From Verrucomicrobia subdivision 3 bacterium UBA693 (GTDB lineage Bacteria; Verrucomicrobiota; Verrucomicrobiia; Limisphaerales; UBA8199), in contig DBMR01000052.1 in the NCBI GenBank assembly GCA_002298785.1, forward strand, positions 16,652 to 80,651: a stretch of DNA of 64,000 bases. The letters run 5' to 3'. Shown here in pieces: positions 61,764 through 64,000 of this stretch; position 1 is the first letter of the stretch, and the number at the start of each line of letters is the position of its first letter. Below the pieces are notes generated by a model. It searched no databases. It saw nothing but the letters and a program-made list of their open reading frames with translations, and had not been told where the DNA came from. Position numbers and translations under genes: made by a program.

Positions 61764-62015
61764 ATGGCGATACTCGGTGGAATTATTTTCGCGGTCGGAT
61801 TGGTGATTGGGCTCGCCGGTGACTTGCGCTTTATGGTGCTGACCTATCGGCAAGGGCTTGGGTGGTTCTTTGCGTGCTTGTTTCTGCCACTTGTTTCGTG
61901 GATTTTCTTCGCGTTTCATTTCAAAGAGGCGTGGCGTCCGTGCGTCGCCTCTATTATTGGATTCCTCATCGCGGGGCTAGGTTACGCGCTCGGCGGTTTC
62001 GATTTCCTGTCATGA
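61764..62015 (+). CDS. Small membrane protein of the array
   Basis: 83 residues from ATG 61764 (MAILGGIIFAVGLVIGLAGD). Three hydrophobic segments (about 2-18, 32-51, 61-77) and a loop with LTYRQGLGW. Begins three bases after the preceding stop, just beyond the repeat at 61656-61744. It resembles the other array membrane ORFs only in general character. No family recognised. Confidence 0.6.
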   Translation: MAILGGIIFAVGLVIGLAGDLRFMVLTYRQGLGWFFACLFLPLVSWIFFAFHFKEAWRPCVASIIGFLIAGLGYALGGFDFLS

Positions 62016-62108
62016 GCACGCCCAAGTCGTGGCAGCCGATGCCGCGATGGCGTCGCAGTGTTTTCCGGTTGCCAATGGCCCGGCGCGGCTGCACTTTGCT
62101 GGCGTGAG
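62016..62108 (+). repeat. Spacer with attC-like inverted arms (weak)
   Basis: 93 bases between two array ORFs. GCAGCCG (62032-62038) pairs with CGGCTGC (62086-62092), with a partly pairing extension inward. No AAC or GTT core at the ends. It has the length and partial dyad symmetry of the other spacers but not their boundary motifs. Confidence 0.3.
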
Positions 62109-62693
62109 ATGACACTTCGAGGTAAATTCGTAGCGATTTGGTCCCTGGTTTGGTTTGTGCTGGGAACCACCTACTACTCTCATCGCTGGGAGCTTCTGCA
62201 ATTTATCACTGCACCAATTTTCTTCGGCATCTTGCTAGCTATTCCGCTTAGTTTTGTGTGGATGATTATGGACTGGAAGCGAGTCGGTTGGCGCTCGGTT
62301 CTGCCATTCTTCCTCTGTCTTGTTTCGCCCATCGGCCCCTTTGCACTAGCGGTAACAATTCGAGAACGAATTTTCGAGTGGTCACTGCCGAGTTATGAAG
62401 CAGTCGTTCGCCAGATGGAGTCGGGGAACATTGCGGTCCCAACCAACAAGCTCCCGGCGCTGATCTCGATACCAGACACATTGCCGCAGCCGCGCCTGGC
62501 TCGCTCCGTCGCCGCTTGTAGGGACACGAATGGTGTGCTGATGGTGCTAATTTCGACAGAAGGCGGGTTCCCTGTTTCCCATTCGGGGTACCTTTTTTCT
62601 GCGTCTGGCTCGATCCCACCTGGTTCGTATGCAGACGGATTCTACCGTGCCCGACGAGAAGTAAGGCCGCAATGGTTTTACGTTACATACTAG
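62109..62693 (+). CDS. Membrane protein of the array, function unknown
   Basis: 194 residues from ATG 62109 (MTLRGKFVAIWSLVWFVLG). Three or four hydrophobic segments in the first 90 residues (about 6-22, 33-55, 65-85), then a soluble tail (RERIFEWSLPSYEAVVRQMESGN...FVSHSGYLFSASGSIPPGSY-type). It stops 11 bases before the repeat at 62704. No family recognised. Low GC relative to the rest of the window. Confidence 0.6.
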   Translation: MTLRGKFVAIWSLVWFVLGTTYYSHRWELLQFITAPIFFGILLAIPLSFVWMIMDWKRVGWRSVLPFFLCLVSPIGPFALAVTIRERIFEWSLPSYEAVVRQMESGNIAVPTNKLPALISIPDTLPQPRLARSVAACRDTNGVLMVLISTEGGFPVSHSGYLFSASGSIPPGSYADGFYRARREVRPQWFYVTY

Positions 62694-62703
62694 CTAAGCG
62701 AAT

Positions 62704-62789
62704 GCCTAACGAGGTCACCTCAGCGGATGGCGCGGGGCCGCTCCGGTTTGCATTTGGTGCTCTGCGGTGCGCCACCGCTGAGTTCTGTC
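62704..62789 (+). repeat. attC-like inverted repeat, second type, copy 2
   Basis: Starts GCCTAACGAGGTCA, like 61656. CTCAGCGG (62719-62726) pairs with CCGCTGAG (62775-62782) and TGGCGC (62728-62733) with GCGCCA (62769-62774), leaving a bulged A at 62727, then CCGC with GCGG inside. The end is GTTCTGTC. The strong stem and bulge look like an attC, but the right core is not GTTRRRY. Confidence 0.5.
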
Positions 62790-62806
62790 GCTGGCCACAG
62801 GTGCCC

Positions 62807-63331
62807 ATGCGCCCCTTGTTCCTAGCACTTACCGCGCTTGCGCTCTTGACCTGCGCTTCCGTGCGGACAAATGCCGCCGATGACCTGCGTCAGATGTGGA
62901 TCGCCAGAACCAATTCCCTGGATCAGCTCGCTGCCGCCCTCAACGCCCATTTCACAAACGGTACGCCCATGCGAGAGATAGAGGCTGTCCTTGGAAGGCC
63001 CTCCCATACAAGGACGCAGACGCTGACGCTTCCGCCTGAAGCGCGGTATCGGATGCTCTGGGTTTACAGGTTCGGGGCCGGACAGATTATGATTCGGAGT
63101 ACTGGCGGACCGGCGACGTCCCCCATGGACCGCGGGTTCGCAGGCGCAATAGTCCGAGCACCGGAAAATTCAGTGACGGTCGGCCGCTCGGCCACAACGA
63201 CCAATAAAGTCTGGATTGGCAGAGCGGACGGGAGCCAACCGGAGTGGGTGAAGCAGGCCGAGCAGGCGACCAATCGCATTTGGATCGGCCAACCTGGCGG
63301 TACGACGAACCGGAGCCAGCCGATTCGCTGA
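62807..63331 (+). CDS. Secreted hypothetical protein of the array
   Basis: 174 residues from ATG 62807 (MRPLFLALTALALLTCASVRTNA), a clean signal peptide; upstream in-frame codons are translated repeat. The mature part has LDQLAAALNAHFTNGTPMREIEAVLGRPSHTRTQ, a pattern resembling small SmpA/OmlA-like outer-membrane proteins. Later come short NKVWIGRADGSQPEWV and NRIWIGQPGGT repeats. No clear family. Possibly a fragment of a larger surface protein. Confidence 0.6.
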   Translation: MRPLFLALTALALLTCASVRTNAADDLRQMWIARTNSLDQLAAALNAHFTNGTPMREIEAVLGRPSHTRTQTLTLPPEARYRMLWVYRFGAGQIMIRSTGGPATSPMDRGFAGAIVRAPENSVTVGRSATTTNKVWIGRADGSQPEWVKQAEQATNRIWIGQPGGTTNRSQPIR

Positions 63332-63686
63332 GAGGCAAGTCGAACGTCAGCGGCGGCTGGCTTCCGTCGCTGACCTTTGCATTGAACGCTGAAGGTGTTC
63401 CATCGTGCGGCCTGGGGCTGGATGATTGAATCCCGTTGGGATTCCCGGACACAGAGAACTGACCGGCAATCGAAACATGGGCGATCACGTACCCGAGGGC
63501 GTATGGCTGCGGGGCACGCTGTCAGGCGCGCGAAGGAGCAGCCCTGCTCCTTAATCCAAAATGGTTTTTGCCAAACGCTAATTGACAGACCGCCGGTATC
63601 GGCTCAAACTTGATCCGTGAAGACAAAGGGAAGTCATTCTCATAACTTCGGCCCAATTCCTTTGTGCCCAGAGGACTGTTAGCTCT
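63332..63686. other. Spacer with two small hairpins and the second 162-base repeat
   Basis: No gene. GTCAGCG/CGCTGAC pair near 63349-63377 and GAATCCC/GGGATTC at 63428-63434 and 63438-63444 (loop GTT) form separate hairpins. From 63521 the second copy of the 162-base repeat follows, ending at the boundary GTTAGCT (63678-63684). Confidence 0.45.
63521..63682 (+). repeat. 162-base direct repeat, copy B
   Basis: Same length and boundaries as 60435-60596, 3086 bases apart. It contains a perfect hairpin AAGGAGCAG/CTGCTCCTT (partly present in copy A) and the shared GCCGGTATCGGC. The repeat ends at CTGTTAG, five bases before the next ORF start. Confidence 0.85.
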
Positions 63687-63953
63687 ATGAAACTCGGCTT
63701 CAAGCTGTTGGGATTTCAGGCGCTCGTTGTAGGCTACGTTCTTCTTTTCTTTAGTCAGATCGTGTCGGCACCGTTTGGGCACGTCCGTCTCCTTGTGCTT
63801 TTTGTGATTGGCGCGGTGATGGTATTTTTCACGCAGGGGCCACAGTATGGCACCATTGAGCCCATCTCGACACGTCCGCTCATGATCGCCCTGGGCGTTA
63901 TCGTAATGGCGGTGAGCCACGTTTGGGGCCTTGCGATTAGGAACCATCTATGA
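63687..63953 (+). CDS. Small membrane protein of the last cassette
   Basis: 88 residues from ATG 63687 (MKLGFKLLGFQALVVGYVLLFFSQ). Three hydrophobic segments (about 5-24, 31-48, 65-83). The unit is bounded by GTTAGCT (63678-63684) and AGCTAAC (63964-63970), exact reverse complements, with the ORF end 10 bases before the second. It looks like a gene cassette. No family recognised. Confidence 0.65.
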   Translation: MKLGFKLLGFQALVVGYVLLFFSQIVSAPFGHVRLLVLFVIGAVMVFFTQGPQYGTIEPISTRPLMIALGVIVMAVSHVWGLAIRNHL

Positions 63954-63963
63954 GACTCGGAGA

Positions 63964-63970
63964 AGCTAAC
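63964..63970 (+). other. Left core box of a second cassette site, cut by the window end
   Basis: AGCTAAC lies 10 bases after the stop of the last ORF and is followed by AATTCACATGG. The TAACAATTC stretch resembles the start of known attC sites. It is the reverse complement of GTTAGCT, the left boundary of the same unit. The rest of the site lies beyond 64000. Confidence 0.55.
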
Positions 63971-64000
63971 AATTCACATGGTCGTGCCGAGATAAATCCG

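Noticed and set aside
60300..64000. CRISPR array in the repeat-rich end
   Set aside because: Repeats are about 90 or 162 bases, few and unevenly spaced, and separated by ORFs, not by 30-40 base spacers.
1..64000. tRNA or rRNA genes
   Set aside because: I found no cloverleaf with a TTCRA arm and no rRNA-like sequence in the gaps.

Overview
This 64 kb window looks like chromosomal DNA from a Gram-negative, GC-rich member of the PVC group, most likely Verrucomicrobiota of the Pedosphaera/Limisphaerales type. Evidence for an outer membrane is a Kdo transferase, BamD, LptE, a TolC-type channel and many lipoproteins. Evidence for the lineage is a secreted GH13 protein ending in an Asp-rich 'TDFQEIIAGTNPYDSNS'-style tail, a sugar-isomerase-like barrel fused to a PQQ dehydrogenase, an SPFH/zinc-ribbon pair, and a prepilin fragment of the verrucomicrobial type. 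The taxon is inferred; there is no rRNA or tRNA gene in the window.

Layout. 1-5.2 kb: the 3' part of gyrA, a small membrane protein, a YceI protein and a LytS/LytTR two-component pair. 5.2-17.1 kb: housekeeping genes (waaA, a PilT/PilU ATPase, argG, yggS, an EVE protein, a HAD phosphatase, an M48 lipoprotein protease, hemW), then a DUF3267 protein, a prepilin remnant, 600 bases without a gene and a membrane-anchored GrpE-like protein. 17.2-27.4 kb: an addB-addA repair operon, a methyltransferase, and a zinc-ribbon membrane protein beside an SPFH protein with a helix-turn-helix tail. 27.6-37.3 kb: a 1361-residue secreted GH13 protein, a three-gene operon with overlapping stops and starts (signal peptidase I, NTF2-like protein, DNA glycosylase), a 38-codon membrane peptide, the isomerase-barrel/PQQ/cytochrome c fusion and a ribbon-helix-helix protein. 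37.6-47.2 kb: a signalling block (NarL-type kinase and regulator, a HisKA_2 PAS kinase, a 1064-residue hybrid kinase) with ThpR and an aldo/keto reductase between them. 47.2-57.8 kb: an MFS transporter, a TolC-family protein, a DUF3142/lipoprotein/605-residue operon, a bamD-lptE outer-membrane operon and a Ser/Thr kinase. 57.9-60.3 kb: a 785-residue protein that I cannot assign.

The last 3.6 kb (60.4-64.0 kb) is different. It holds six short, mostly membrane-associated ORFs of unknown function, all on the + strand, separated by imperfect inverted repeats of about 90 bases. Two ORF units are bounded by complementary cores: GTTAGGGC before and GCCCTAAC after the first, GTTAGCT before and AGCTAAC after the last. 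In both, GTT lies on the left and AAC just after the ORF, which is the arrangement expected of integron gene cassettes. A full hairpin site (60953-61046) pairs AAC with GTT and has a bulged base. A 162-base direct repeat, about 85% identical without gaps, stands directly before both bounded cassettes. This is the most interesting part of the window: a probable sedentary integron-like cassette array whose integrase, if it exists, lies outside the window.
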